Positions 31,700 through 42,230 of a stretch of 64,000 nucleotides of DNA are shown in pieces. The position numbers and the translations under genes were made by a program. The notes beneath the pieces were generated by a model. That model had not been told where the DNA came from. It did not search any database and saw only the letters and a program-made list of their open reading frames with translations. The stretch lies in NCBI RefSeq assembly GCF_910594005.1, contig NC_057848.1, positions 53,399,616 to 53,463,615 of the forward strand, in the 5' to 3' direction. The stretch's first letter is position 1. The number at the start of each line of letters is the position of its first letter. Source of the stretch: Cervus elaphus (Eukaryota > Chordata > Mammalia > Artiodactyla > Cervidae).

Positions 31700-34051
31700 T
31701 AAATGCCAAGCTAACACTGAACATTTAAGTAAGATTTTTTTTCACAAATGTGGAATTTATATATTCAGTTTCTTACACACACATTAAAAAAAAATAAAGT
31801 GATGTATTCCTGTACCAAGCTTCAGGTGGACTTGCGTTTGAGTTTTCTTTTGTAAAGTTGACTACTGTCATACTGATTCTCCTTAAAGCTTGGAGTGCTG
31901 GTACTATAGGGGACAAGCAGAGGAAGGAAATCCAGATTTTAAAACCAGGGGCCTGAGACTATGTCCAGCTAGTCACTGCCCCCATTGAGGAAGTAGAGTT
32001 TCATGAAAAAGTGAATGAGAAGATATTCCCGAAACATTTTAAAGGCCTGAGGCCAAATTCAGGAGAATGTAATAAATGGGAGGAAAGGTGGTCCCTAAAA
32101 GTCTCCTAAAAAGGGTGAATTGATTGTGTTTCCACATAAGTTAAAGATGAATCTGTGTGGAGAGCTCAGAGTGAGGTAAGCACTGAGGTCTAGTTTAATG
32201 GAAGATAAAGTGTTTTTTTACACTATATCTAATAATTGGTCTTACATACTTAAGTTCTATGAATAAATACATATAAATAGGATTCTTTTGAGGAAACCCC
32301 GAGTCTTTTATTCATTGTCTATGGATATTAAAATACAAGCATAATTTCTGGTTGTGTGTGCAGCTGGTGGCTTCTTCTAGAATACAGTGTTTTTAGAACT
32401 GTCTCAAGTTTATAAAGATATATTCATCAATTGCATAGAGTGCTTAGATATTCATTCCATTTATGATAAATGTCTTACTGAGTCCAATTATAAAAACAGC
32501 CAAGTTGATACATTAGCAGAGTGGTATCTATTAGGCGACCTTTAAGACAAAAAGGCCAGAAGACAGAGCAACTATGGAAAAATCATGTCTAAAACCCAGA
32601 CAGCTGCCTATTCTTTTGTCTAACCCAGACACACATCTTAAAGAATAACTGATTTACATAGTATAAAAACTTGAATTAGTAGTAGACCACATTTAAATTA
32701 ACTATTATAAAACTAAAACCTTAACTCCTAAAGATGGTCATAGATAATAAATGTTTGCAGACTAACTATGATAAAGGCAAACTATTGTCTTACATTATAT
32801 AATGTTCAGGATTTTATTGTGTTGAAGATAAAAGTCACTCTAAGTAAACTTTAGGTGCACCATGATTCTAGGGTAGAAAATCAGTTTTCAGTCTGATAAA
32901 CTACCCAAGTTTCTAACTAAGTCATAGTCTCATGCATTCAAATCATCTAATAACCTTGGTTACAAACATTTTCTAAAAATATCTTGGCTATTCTCTATCT
33001 GGAAATGATGAAACTGATCTAGATTTCTCCGAACCTCTAGGCTATAAAATTGATAACTTCACAATAATTATAATTAAGTATAGATAGAAGATCTTATGAA
33101 TATAAAAGTCATAGTTCTATTTATCAATGTCATCAACTAAAAATGAAAACCTGAAAACATTGAATTATAAACTCTCAATACATACGATAAAAATCTATAC
33201 TACTAGAGATGCACTGCTCTATGAAAATCCATCCACTTAAAAATGATCAGCAAGGATAGGATATATTTGTCACTCACTATAACAAAGTCATTCATATGGC
33301 AAAAAAAGTGGGAGGCAAAAGAAAACTGTGAAAATAGCCTTAAATTAAATATTGCAAACCTAGCATGAACTTTTAAAGTTGGGGGTCCTATTTTTTTTTT
33401 TTTTTACCAAATGAAGACTGAAGTTCTAACCTTGAATTCTAAACTCTTGCTATAATGCTTTTTTCCCCTATTACTAGGGTGCTAATAAGAAAGAGGTAAC
33501 AGCATCCAAAAGCAAGAATAAACTGGAAAAACAAACAACGCCCAATTCTGTCTAGCCACAAAGCCAATCCACTCCGTCCCACTGCACTGGCAATAGCAAT
33601 AGCAGCAGAGGCTGGTGGCAGGAGACCCTCCATAAGGCTCTCTTAAAATCAGTCAGAGAGGAAACATTCTGATCAAACTCAACCTAAAGGATCTGTCAGC
33701 AAGATGTGAAAAACTGCAATCCTAAGTAATCTCTCCTTGAGGAGAGCTTAAAATCCTTGTCAGTAATATTTCTGATTTGGACCGGAGAAGACATCCAGCT
33801 GAAAAACAGAGCAAGCAGGCAACAGGGGAAGCAAAGGTGGGGGAACCAATGAAACCCACGAAACTAGGGAAGCTAGCACAGCAGGTACTAATACAAAATG
33901 TGCAGGTGACAGATCCAGTGAGAAGTCAAATGATGGTGCAACAGTACTTATAATTTGAAACAAACAAGAGCCCTAACTAAACTCTCAAAAGCATTTTTGG
34001 TACAAATCATGTTTTATGGTCATTTATTTTCTTTTCTCTTTTTTCAAGAAA
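31700..34051. other. AT-rich stretch with no recognised repeat
   Basis: I can name no element. A T-rich run lies at about 33391-33406. Small frames at 33439-33633 and 33760-33963 on the minus strand (65-67 codons) show no domain. Confidence 0.4.
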
Positions 34052-34245
34052 AGACCCCAAAGCTGGGAAAGACTGAAGGCAAAAGGAGACGAGAGCGGCA
34101 GAGGATTAGATGGTTAGATAGCATCACTGACTCAACGGACATGAATTTGAGCAAACTCCAGGAGATAGTGAAGAACGGGGGAGCCTGGCGTGCTGCAGTG
34201 CATGGGGTCACAAAGAGTCGGACACAACTTAGCGACTAAACAACA
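34052..34245 (+). mobile_element. BovB LINE 3' end, 5'-truncated
   Basis: 'aaaagaccccaaagctgggaaagactgaaggc ... ggcagaggattagatggttagatagcatcactgactcaacggacatgaatttgagcaaactccaggagatagtgaagaacgggggagcctggcgtgctgcagtgcatggggtcacaaagagtcggacacaacttagcgac' is the last 190 bp of BovB. The tail is ACAACAACAA rather than (CTGAA)n. The 34-kb frame on this strand is BovB coding end plus 3' sequence. Confidence 0.9.
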
Positions 34246-34704
34246 ACAATTTTATCTCTTAATCTTGACAACAGACAACTGTTAAGTGTTTCATAATTAA
34301 ACATGTAAGCATTTAAGCGGTATCTACTGTTAGAACTTCCTATGTATGTCCCAATTCCCATATCCAGTTCAGCCCAAGGACTGTAGACAGAGAATATGAG
34401 CAACAAAGCTGTTTGAAGGGATGGGAGAGGGAAGACTATGAGAACAGATGAAAAGGATTAGAGTGCATTAATCTGGAAAGATGAAACAATCAATCATGAA
34501 TAATCACCACCAGTACAACCACTACCATTAAGCACTCGCTGTATGACAGTCACCTTGCGAAGTGCACAGATACGTCCAAGGAGAGATGAAGGGCTATCAA
34601 AGCAGATTTGAACATTCCTTCTTTTAGTTATGATGTCTATGTGTCAAGCAGTGTGTTGGTCAAGCAACAGTTGTGAACTAGTTAAAAACAGAATGTCATA
34701 GAGA

Positions 34705-34797
34705 TAATCTCAGATTGGAAATCCAAATATTCAGGTTTAAGCTCTAAGAGTATTAATAACCATATGTATGACCTTGAGAAGATTACCTAACCTTCTT
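34705..34797 (+). mobile_element. MIR-type SINE fragment
   Basis: 'aggtttaagctctaagagtattaataaccatatgtatgaccttgagaagattacctaaccttctt' matches the sense MIR core 'ctgtgtgaccttgggcaagttacttaacctctct'. It is cut by the Bov-tA insertion. Confidence 0.6.
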
Positions 34798-35035
34798 GTG
34801 TGTGTGTGTGTGTGTGTGTGTGTACACGCACACTTGGTTGTTCACTCATGTCCGACTCTTTGTGACCCCATGAACTGTAGGCCACCAGGCTCCTCTATCC
34901 ATGGGATTCTCTAGGCAAGAATATTGGAGTGGGCTGCCATTTCCTTCTCCAGGGGTTCTTCCCAACCCAGGGATCAAACCCAGGTCTCCTGCACTGCAGG
35001 CAGATTCTTTACCATCTGAGCCACCATGGAAGCCC
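34798..35035 (-). mobile_element. Bov-tA SINE with (TG)n tail and 13-bp TSD
   Basis: The (TG)13 run at 34797-34822 is the antisense (CA)n tail of the SINE. The body is 'ttgttcactcatgtccgactctttgtgacccc', and the head ends 'accatctgagccaccatggaagccc'. The flanks ACCTAACCTTCTT (34785-34797) and ACCTAATCTTCTT (35036-35048) match at 12 of 13 positions. Confidence 0.93.
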
Positions 35036-35264
35036 ACCTAATCTTCTTCAGTCAGTTCAGTTCAGTTGCTCAGTTGTGTCCAACTCTTTGCGACACCATG
35101 AACTGCAGCACGCCAGGCCTCCCTGTCCATCACCAACTCCTGGAGTTTACCCAAATTCATGTCCATTGAGTTAGTGATGCCATCCATCTCATCCTCTGTG
35201 GTTCCCTTCTCCGCCTGCCTACAATCTTTCCCAACATCAAGGTCTTTTCAAATGAGTCAGCTCT

Positions 35265-36104
35265 TCACATCAGGTGGCCAAAGTATTGGAGTTTCAGCTT
35301 CAACATCAGTCCTTCCAAAGAATACCCAGGACTGATCTCCTTTAGGATGCACTGGTTGAATCTCCTTGCAGACCAAGGGACTCTCAAGAGTCTTCTCCAA
35401 CACCACAGCTCAAAAGCATCAGTTCTTCTGAGCTCAGCTTTCTTTATAGTCCAACACTCACACCCATACATGACTACTGGAAAAACCATAGCCTTGACTA
35501 GATGGACCTTTGTTGACAAAGTAATGTCTCTGCTTTTCAATGTGCTGTCTAGGTTCGTCATAACTTTCCTTCCAAGGATCAAGTGTCTTTTAATTTCATG
35601 GCTGCAATCACCATCTGCAGTGATTTTGGAGCCCAAAGAAATAAAGTCAGCCACTGTTTCCACTGTTTCCCCATCTATTTGCCATGAAGTGATGGGACTG
35701 GATGCCATAATCTTAGTTTTCTGAATGTTGAGCTTTAAGCCAACTTTTTCACTCTCCTCCTTCACTTTCATCAAGAGGCTCTTTAGTTCCTCTTCACTTT
35801 CTGCCATAAGGGTGGTGTCATCTGCATATCTGAGGTTACTGATATTTCTCCTGGCAATCTCGATTCCAGCTTGTGCTTCATCCAGCCCAGAGTTTCTCAT
35901 GATGTACTCTGCATATAAGTTAAATAAGCAGGGTGACAATATACAGCCTTGACGTACTCCTTTTCCTATTTGGAACCAGTCTGTTGTTCCATGTCCAGTT
36001 CTAACTGTTGCTTCCTGACCTGCATACAGGTTTCTCAAGAAGCAGGTCAGGTGGTCTGGTATGCCCATCTCTTTCAGAATTTTCCACAGTTTATTGTGAT
36101 CCAC
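35265..36104 (-). pseudogene. BovB reverse transcriptase C-terminal part, YADD intact
   Basis: This 279-codon open frame begins with the DHNKLWKILKEMGIPDHLTC block just after motif A. It contains CILSPCLFNLYAEYIM (about residues 75-90), the catalytic YADD (codons at 35817-35828, within NLRYADDTTLMAESEEEL), KVGLKLNIQKTKIM, and the C-terminal MYGCECWTIKKAELRRTDAF segment. It ends at GHLM, a premature stop also present in the 41.7-kb copy (the 56-kb copy reads through it). The listed start is not an ATG. The frame continues upstream into motif A (FIDYAKVFD), but the copy has no upstream promoter region. Confidence 0.88.
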
Positions 36105-36520
36105 ACAGTCAAAGACTTTGGCATAGTCAATAAAGCAGAAATAGATATATTTCTGGAACTCTCTTGCTTTTTTGATGATCCAGCGGATGTTGGCAATTTG
36201 ATTTCCGGTTCCTCTACCTTTCTTAAACCAGCTTGAACATCTGGAAGTACACGGTTCATGTATTGCTGAAGCCTGGCTTGGAGAATTTTGAGCATTACTT
36301 TACTAGCGTGTGAGATGAGTGCAATTGTGTGGTAGTTTGAGCATTCTTTGGCATTGCCTTTCTTAGGGATTGGAATGAAAACTGACCTTTTCCAGTCCTG
36401 TGGCCACTGCTGAGTTTTCCAAATTTGCTGGCATATTGAGTGCAGCACTTTCACAGCATCATCGTTCAGGATTTGAAATAGCTCAACTGGAATTCCATCA
36501 CATCCACTAGTTTTGTTCAT
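36074..36520 (-). pseudogene. BovB RT N-terminal part
   Basis: 148 open codons: GIPVELFQILNDDAVKVLHS, WKTQQWPQDWKRSVFIPIPK (fingers region, RT motifs 0-1), then HTIALISHASKVMLKILQAR. It shifts out of the RT frame after DVQAGLRKVEEPEIKLPTSA, because the consensus there reads on through motif 2a into motif A. A frameshift is therefore present at about 36230 (an indel in GFRKGRGTRDQ-type sequence). Confidence 0.85.
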
Positions 36521-36538
36521 AGTGATTCTTCCTAAGGC

Positions 36539-37150
36539 TCACTTGACTTCACATTCCAGGATATCTGGCTCTAGGTGAGTGATCACACCATCGTGATTAT
36601 CTGGGTTGTGAAGATCTTTTTTGTATAGTTCTTCTGTGTATTCTTGCCACCTCTTCTTAAAATCTTCTGCTCCTATTAGGTCCATGCCATTTCTGTCCTT
36701 TATTGAGCCCATCTTTGCATGAAATGTTCCCTTGGTATCTCTAATTTTCTTGAAGAGATCTCTAGTCTTTCCCATTCTGTTGTTTTCCTCTATTCCTTTG
36801 CATTGATCACCGAAGAAGGCTTTCTTATCTCTCCTTGCTATTCTTTGGAACTCTGCATTCAAATGGGTGTATCTTTCCTTTTCTCCTTTGCTTTCCACTT
36901 CTGTTCTTTTCACAGCTATTTGTAAGGCCTCCTCAGACAGCCATTTTGCTTTATTGCATTTCTTTTTCTTGGGGATGGTCTTGATCCCTGTCTCCTGTAC
37001 AATGTCACAAACCTCCGTCCATAGTTCTTCAGGCACTCTGTCTATCAGATCTAGTCCCTTAAATCTATTTCTCACTTCCACTGTATAATCATAAGGGATT
37101 TGATTTAGGTCATATCTGAATGGTCTCGTGGTTTTCCCCACTTTTTTCAA
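36539..37150 (-). pseudogene. BovB region between endonuclease and RT
   Basis: 203 open codons without a break: starts KKVGKTTRPFRYDLNQIPYD, then FKGLDLIDRVPEELWTEVCD, KKKKCNKAKWLSEEALQIAV, RRDKKAFFGDQCKGIEENNR and ends near LEPDILECEVK with a stop just before the RT. In an intact element this is continuous with both neighbours. Confidence 0.85.
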
Positions 37151-37154
37151 TTTA

Positions 37155-37700
37155 AAACTGAATTTGGCAATAAGGAGTTCATGATCTGAGCCACAGTCAG
37201 CTCCCGGTCTTGTTTTTGCTGACTGTATAGAGCTTCTCCATCTTTGGCTGCAAAGAAAATAATCAATCTGATTTCAGTGTTGACCATCTGGTGATGTCCA
37301 TGTGTAGAGTCTTCTCTTGTGTTGTTGGAAGAGGGTGTTTGCTATGACCAGTGTGTTCTCTTGGCCAAACTCTATTAGCCTTTGCCCTGCTTTATTCTGT
37401 ACTCCAAGGCCAAATTTGCCTGTTACTCTAGGTGTTTCTTGACTTCCTACTTTTGCATTCCAGTCCCCTATAATGAAAAGGACATCTTTTGGGTGTTAGT
37501 TCTAAAAGGTCTTGTAGGTCTTCATAGAACCGTTCAACTTCAGCTTCTTCAGTGCTACTGGTCGGGGCATAGACTTGGATTACCATGATATTGAATGGTT
37601 TGCCTTGGAAATGAACAGAGATCATTCTGTCGTTTTTGAGATTGTATCCAATATTGCATTTCGGACTCTTTTGTTGACTGTGATGACTACTTCATTACTT
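37155..37700 (-). pseudogene. BovB endonuclease C-terminal part, frameshifted
   Basis: On the minus strand the endonuclease order is visible: MISVHFQGKPFNIMVIQVYA (37625 downward), then a frame change near 37490 ('ttttcattataggggactggaatgcaaa', normally IIGDWNAK). Further on come 'ttccaacaacacaagagaagactctacacatggacatc' and 'cagccaaagatggagaagctctatacagtc', ending at 'gactgtggctcagatcatgaactcc' (the catalytic SDHEL region). The N-terminal part of the domain is missing. Confidence 0.8.
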
Positions 37701-38104
37701 CTAAGGGATTCCTGCCCTCAGTAGTAGATATAATGATCATCTGAGTTAAATTCACCCATTCCATTCCAGGCCTATCTAAAAGATCTGTAAGAGGTATTGG
37801 ACCAATCAGTAGTTTTGAGTTTTGTTTTAAGCAGCCAAATCTTTGTTCATATAAAATCTTACAGAAATGTCTTCCATGTAAAAGGGTTGAAAGTGCAAAT
37901 CTTATGTTTGATGTACACTGAAGGTCATAACAGTACCACCATCCCTCTGCTGGGCCTTCCCCATTCCCTGGAAGCAACCCTAAAGGTATCTATACAAATA
38001 CCCTTTGAAGATCTATGGAATAGATAATCTTTAAGGCCCCTTCTCAATCTAACATCCTATGACTAACTCTGAAATGTTTCTCACCTACATCTTCAAAAAC
38101 TTTT

Positions 38105-38215
38105 GTTAAATCTAGTCCAACAAGTATTTGTCGAATGTCTAGCATCATAGAAAACACAAGATAGAATTTCCGCCTTGGAGAAGCTCACCAACTTTTTGGA
38201 AAACAAAATAAATAA
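38105..38215 (-). mobile_element. Possible L2 LINE 3' fragment
   Basis: 'caacaagtatttgtcgaatgtctagcat' and 'agatagaatttccgccttggagaagctcacc' resemble the antisense L2 3' end. It is weak. Confidence 0.4.
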
Positions 38216-38309
38216 AGTGGGGATGCACTTCAGAGGAAAGAAGGTTTCAAGGAGTAGGCCACCATCAAGAGCCCATGGAGTAGAAGATTCACTTCTCTTT
38301 TTCGTGGTT

Positions 38310-38378
38310 GTATCATCAATGCCTGGTATAGTAGGTGTTCAATAAATATTGAACAAATGAACTGAACAGATGGGTGGA
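38310..38378 (+). mobile_element. L2 LINE 3' terminus
   Basis: 'atcaatgcctggtatagtaggtgttcaataaatattgaacaaatgaactgaacagatgggtggatgg' matches the sense L2 terminus. Confidence 0.6.
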
Positions 38379-40084
38379 TGGGTGCATAAGGCTATTATCT
38401 TACTCATGTTGACTGAAATTCAGCCAAAACGTCTGTACAAAGTATTTTTCATATGTTAGAGATTTTTTTCTCATAAGCACAGTGTTACAAGAAAAGCAAA
38501 TTTCTTCATTATTCATTCCACTATCCACTACCTACAATTAAAGGATGATATTTTATTAGAATAAAAACAAAGCAAAAAAAGTACACACCATTATGTTAGC
38601 TCCCCAATTTGAGTCAGCAGACAAAATAAAGGCAAAATTTGGTCCAACCATGTGAAATGTAATTTTGTGGAAGTAAATCATTAGACCAAATTTTGAATTG
38701 CCAGGAGATCTTTCTTTCAATGAACTTATTTTTATGGAGGTCATTCACATGCTGCAAGTAAGCAAGTCACCAAAGCAGGTATATCAAGATAGAAACGAGG
38801 ACCATTTTGGCTCTCAGCTCCTCATTGCCACTAGTAGCGAGAAAATGGCAGGGAGGTCAAAAAGAAGGCAGCTGCTTTCCTTTTTCCTCCCAAGCTTGAT
38901 TCTGTCCCATAAGATATACTTTGTCTTTCTGGACTCAAAGTCAGCCAGCAAGCACTTAAGTAAAATTAAGGCAAATGCACCAATGGCAAAGAATTTGATG
39001 AAAAGCTTGTTGGAGACAGCTCATTTGAGTAAAAGCTTTGCCTGTTCAAGGAACAATATAATTTCTGGAGGAAATATTTCTGGGAAGGGCCGGGTGGCTC
39101 TGCAGTTTTATAGCTCAGGTGATATCAGTTATCCAGGACAAGTGTTATATATAACTAACGTTCTCAAACCTGAATTGTGTCTCCCTAGAAGGCTACTATA
39201 TTTGAAAGGACATTAAGGTGTTAATTTTCCACTTTTTTTGTTTTAGCATAGCCCTAATATTTTATTATAGTATAATATATACTACTATTCTGGGTATACA
39301 TTAGGAATGGACATATTTTTTAAACATTCTGTGAGGGTGTAAAACAGGGTTTTTTTCCATCTATGGCGCCTGACACCTGAGCTGCTTAGAGAGGCATCAA
39401 ACTAAGAGATGAAATAAAAAATATCACATTGCTTTGTAATCTTCCTCCAAGGTGTGGTGATATCTTAGAGAAAAAGTTGCATCCCTTCCTTTGCTGTGAC
39501 AAGCAAAGAGATCCCAGTCCATGTGGGGCTCCATAGGTAGCTGCAACAAAAGTCATAGGGTGAGTAGAAATATGATGAGGTCCTGACTGCTCAGGACGGA
39601 TGACATCACTGCTTTCTTCTATTCACTTTAACTACTCGCCTGTAAAAACTGGATTCAACTCAATGTCTTGAGCTTCACTAAAAGACCTGCATTTGGAATG
39701 AATACAGTATTCCATGGACCACATGAGTTCTAACGCACCGGCCGCAGCTGGCCAAACTGTCACATGCCTCCATCTTTTAAGCAAAATGTGGAAATTTCTG
39801 GTCAGGAGTCTTCAACCTTGCCATCAGAGGGCTATAACTGCCATACTTAAAAAGGCTTTGCTCTATGCTAAAGTATTTTCATAGAACAAGAAATGTGGTT
39901 TAGATGAGAGAAAAAAGAACCAAAAAGAGAAAAAGTAATTTTCTGCCCCTCACACGTTTTTATCTAAGTTTGGTCTATGTATGTCTAATCTGGAGGCTAC
40001 TGTCCTATATAAATTAGAGTTCCTTCGATCAGGTGCCCTGAACTTTCCATTCTCTTCTCCCTCTTTCACCCAAATCCCTTGTGA
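38379..40084. other. Sequence without recognised repeats; holds the longest non-repeat frame
   Basis: I recognise no mobile element. One plus-strand frame (38698-39216; first ATG at 38734, about 160 codons) is the longest outside repeats. It is rich in S, K and L and shows no domain, signal peptide or clear Kozak context. Chance is the simplest explanation, but it is the only non-repeat frame of this length. Confidence 0.4.
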
Positions 40085-40375
40085 CATATTTATTCATTCA
40101 ATCAGTTGAAATATTTACTTAGAGACTGCTATGTGCCAGGGACTTTTCTGAGCATTGGGAATACAACAGTGAATAAAACACAGGCCTTGTCCTAATAAAG
40201 TCTTTGTATTAGAAGGATGGGGACAATAAACAAACACAATTATTAAATGTCAAATAGTGATAAGTGATATGAAGAAAATAAAGCAGAGTAACTGTACAGA
40301 GAATAGTCATGAAAAGCCACTTTGAAGAGGTGACATTTGAGCATAGTTTTGAATGAAATGAGGATTCATCTTAAT
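40085..40375 (-). mobile_element. L2 LINE 3' fragment
   Basis: Antisense L2: 'tattcattcaatcagttgaaatatttacttagagactgctatgtgccagggacttttctgagcattgggaatacaacagtgaataaaacacaggccttgtcct', then 'agtgataagtgatatgaagaaaataaagcag' and 'cactttgaagaggtgacatttgagcatag'. Confidence 0.88.
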
Positions 40376-41068
40376 TTTTCTTTTCATTAAAGAAAAAATC
40401 TGGGCAGTTGCTAAAATTACTAAGTTCAGAATTGGAAGTAAGAACAGGTATCAGAGTTGAGAAATTTGGGAAATACCATCAGGATATTCAAAGAAGTCAT
40501 CATGGAGTTGAAGATTATCTACTGAAGGTCAACTAAATGATCCAAGGGATGAAAGGAGGCTGAGAGGTAACATGGTTAAAATATATAATTTCAATGATGG
40601 TTATGAACATGATGAATGGGGTGGGTCTATAGACTGATACATCCAATTCTAGAAAAACACATTATAAATGGTAAATTAGAATAATAAAAAGTATGTCTGA
40701 GCTTCTGGTTCCAGCACAAGATAAAGAGATGCACTTCTCCCTAGTTTTCCCAATAAGTACAGCTAAAAACCTATTTTATATAAAACAAACACAAGCACTC
40801 TGAAAGGTGGAGGAAAAATGGCAGACTGGCTAAGGACTTTGGGATCCAAGGAATAACAAAGTGATGAATTCCCTGGGTGTTCTTCATTTCTCTCGGACTA
40901 GGTATTGAGGAAGCCAGCAACCCAGAGAAACCAAAGAGCACAGACAAAAATAGTTTCAAGAAAGCCTGCTCTCTCTAGTCAAAAAACCAAGAAAAGGGGC
41001 AAACAGCAATTCAGAAAACTTTTAGATAATAACCACTTTATTCCAGCCAAACAATATAGGAAAAACAT

Positions 41069-41446
41069 GGGCCTTACTCTCATTCCAATGAGCAAAGACT
41101 AAGTAGGGAACCTAGTGGGTAGGAGAAGGCCAAATGGATCTTTCTTTAATCCCCAGCCAATGTTAGCAGAGGCCACATGGTGAGCAAAAATCAGGTGCCC
41201 CTCCCTCTCTATCAGCCAGGGTGGTATCAGCAAAGCCCTAGAAGGGAGCTTCAACTTCTAGGGCCTTACCCTCATTCCCATGAGTGAAGACTAAGTAGGG
41301 AACCTAGTGGGTAGAAGAAGGCCATATGGATCTTTCATCCCCAATTATTGTTAGTGGAGGCCACATGGTGAGCAGAATTCAGGTGCCCCTCCCTCTATCA
41401 GCCAGGGTGGTACCAGCAAAGCCCTAGAAGGGAGCTTCAATTTCTA
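41069..41446 (+). repeat. Tandem duplication of 192 bp in the L1M 5' UTR
   Basis: Two copies, each beginning 'gggccttac(t/c)ctcattcc' (41069-41260 and 41261-41446). They share 'gactaagtagggaacctagtgggtag', 'gaggccacatggtgagca' and 'cagggtggta(t/c)cagcaaagccctagaagggagcttcaa'. The second copy is 6 bp shorter. Confidence 0.9.
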
Positions 41447-41521
41447 AGTCAACAAGCAGTAACAGGGCGCCCCTCTACTTCCCCAGAATATCACTGGAGG
41501 CTTAGTGGAGAACCTGGACTT

Positions 41522-41581
41522 CTTTCCACACAGTAGTAATGAGGTAGTGAACTTTCCACACAGTAGTAATGAGGTAGTGAC
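41522..41581 (+). repeat. 30-bp perfect tandem duplication
   Basis: The 30-bp unit starting CTTTCCACACAGTAGTAATG occurs at 41522-41551 and 41552-41581 with no mismatch visible, so it is younger than the surrounding fossil L1. Confidence 0.9.
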
Positions 41582-41738
41582 CACTTCCCCCACCAGCATG
41601 ATGCCAGAGTAGACCTACCTAAAGAAAAGATGTAAATGAGATCCAGAATATCATAACATAATATTTACAATGTCAAGAATTTAATTTAAAAAAATCACTG
41701 ATATCAAGAAACCAGAAAATCTCAAACTAAAGAACAGG

Positions 41739-42230
41739 TAAAAAGCAGAGACATTACTTTGTCAACAAAGGTCCGTCTAGTCAAGGCTATGGTTTTTCCA
41801 GTGATCATGTATGGATGTGAGAGTTGGACTATAAAGAAAGCTGAGCGCCCAAGAATTGATGCTTTTCAACTGTGGTATTGGGGAAGACTCTTGAGAGTCC
41901 CTTGGACTGCAAGGAGATCCAACCAGTCCATCCTAAAGGAGATCAGTCCTGGGTGTTCATTGGAGGGACTGATGTTGAAGCTTAAACCGCAATACTTTGG
42001 CCACCTGATGTGAAGAGCTGATTCATTTGAAAAGACCCTAATGCTGGGAAAGATTGAAGACAGGAGGAGAAGGGGACAACAGAGGATGAGATGGCTGGAT
42101 ATCACCGACTCAATGGACATGGGTTTGGGTGGACTCTGGGAGTTGGTGATGGACAGGGAGACCTGGCGTGCTGCGGTTCATGGAGTCACAAAGAGTCTGA
42201 CATGACTGGGCAACTGAACTGAACCGAACC
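41739..42230 (+). mobile_element. BovB LINE 3' end, 0.5 kb, inside L1M
   Basis: It begins in RT C-terminal coding ('aaaagcagagacattactttgtcaacaaaggtccgtctagtcaagg') and runs to 'gacctggcgtgctgcggttcatggagtcac ... gggcaactgaactgaaccgaacc'. L1M sequence continues at 42231 ('aataccaagatgacacaaatg'). Confidence 0.93.
41759..42013 (+). pseudogene. BovB RT C-terminal fragment
   Basis: 84 open codons: KVRLVKAMVFPVIMYGCESW, KKAERPRIDAFQLWYWGRLL, ending LKPQYFGHLM and a stop, as in the 35-kb copy. It lacks the palm and YADD because of 5' truncation. Confidence 0.85.

Larger units (their letters stand above)
35050..37768 (-). mobile_element. BovB LINE, 2.7 kb, 5'-truncated, lightly damaged
   Basis: The 3' end is on the left ('cagttcagttcagttgctcagttgtgtccaactctttgcgac'). 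The copy runs through the RT and into the endonuclease domain. It stops at about 37768, inside the sequence just upstream of the endonuclease core ('ttctaagggattcctgccctcagtagtagatataatgatcatctgagttaaattcacccattcc'). It is closer to consensus than the 15.5-kb copy and keeps long open pieces. The left end abuts the TSD of the Bov-tA at 34798-35035. Confidence 0.95.

Noticed and set aside
38020..38065. MIR3 3' end that would continue the MIR fragment at 34705-34797 across the BovB
   Set aside because: 'ataatctttaaggccccttctcaatctaacatcctatgac' fits a MIR3 end. But about 250 bp of unexplained sequence separates it from the BovB end at 37768, so I could not show that the two pieces are one element.
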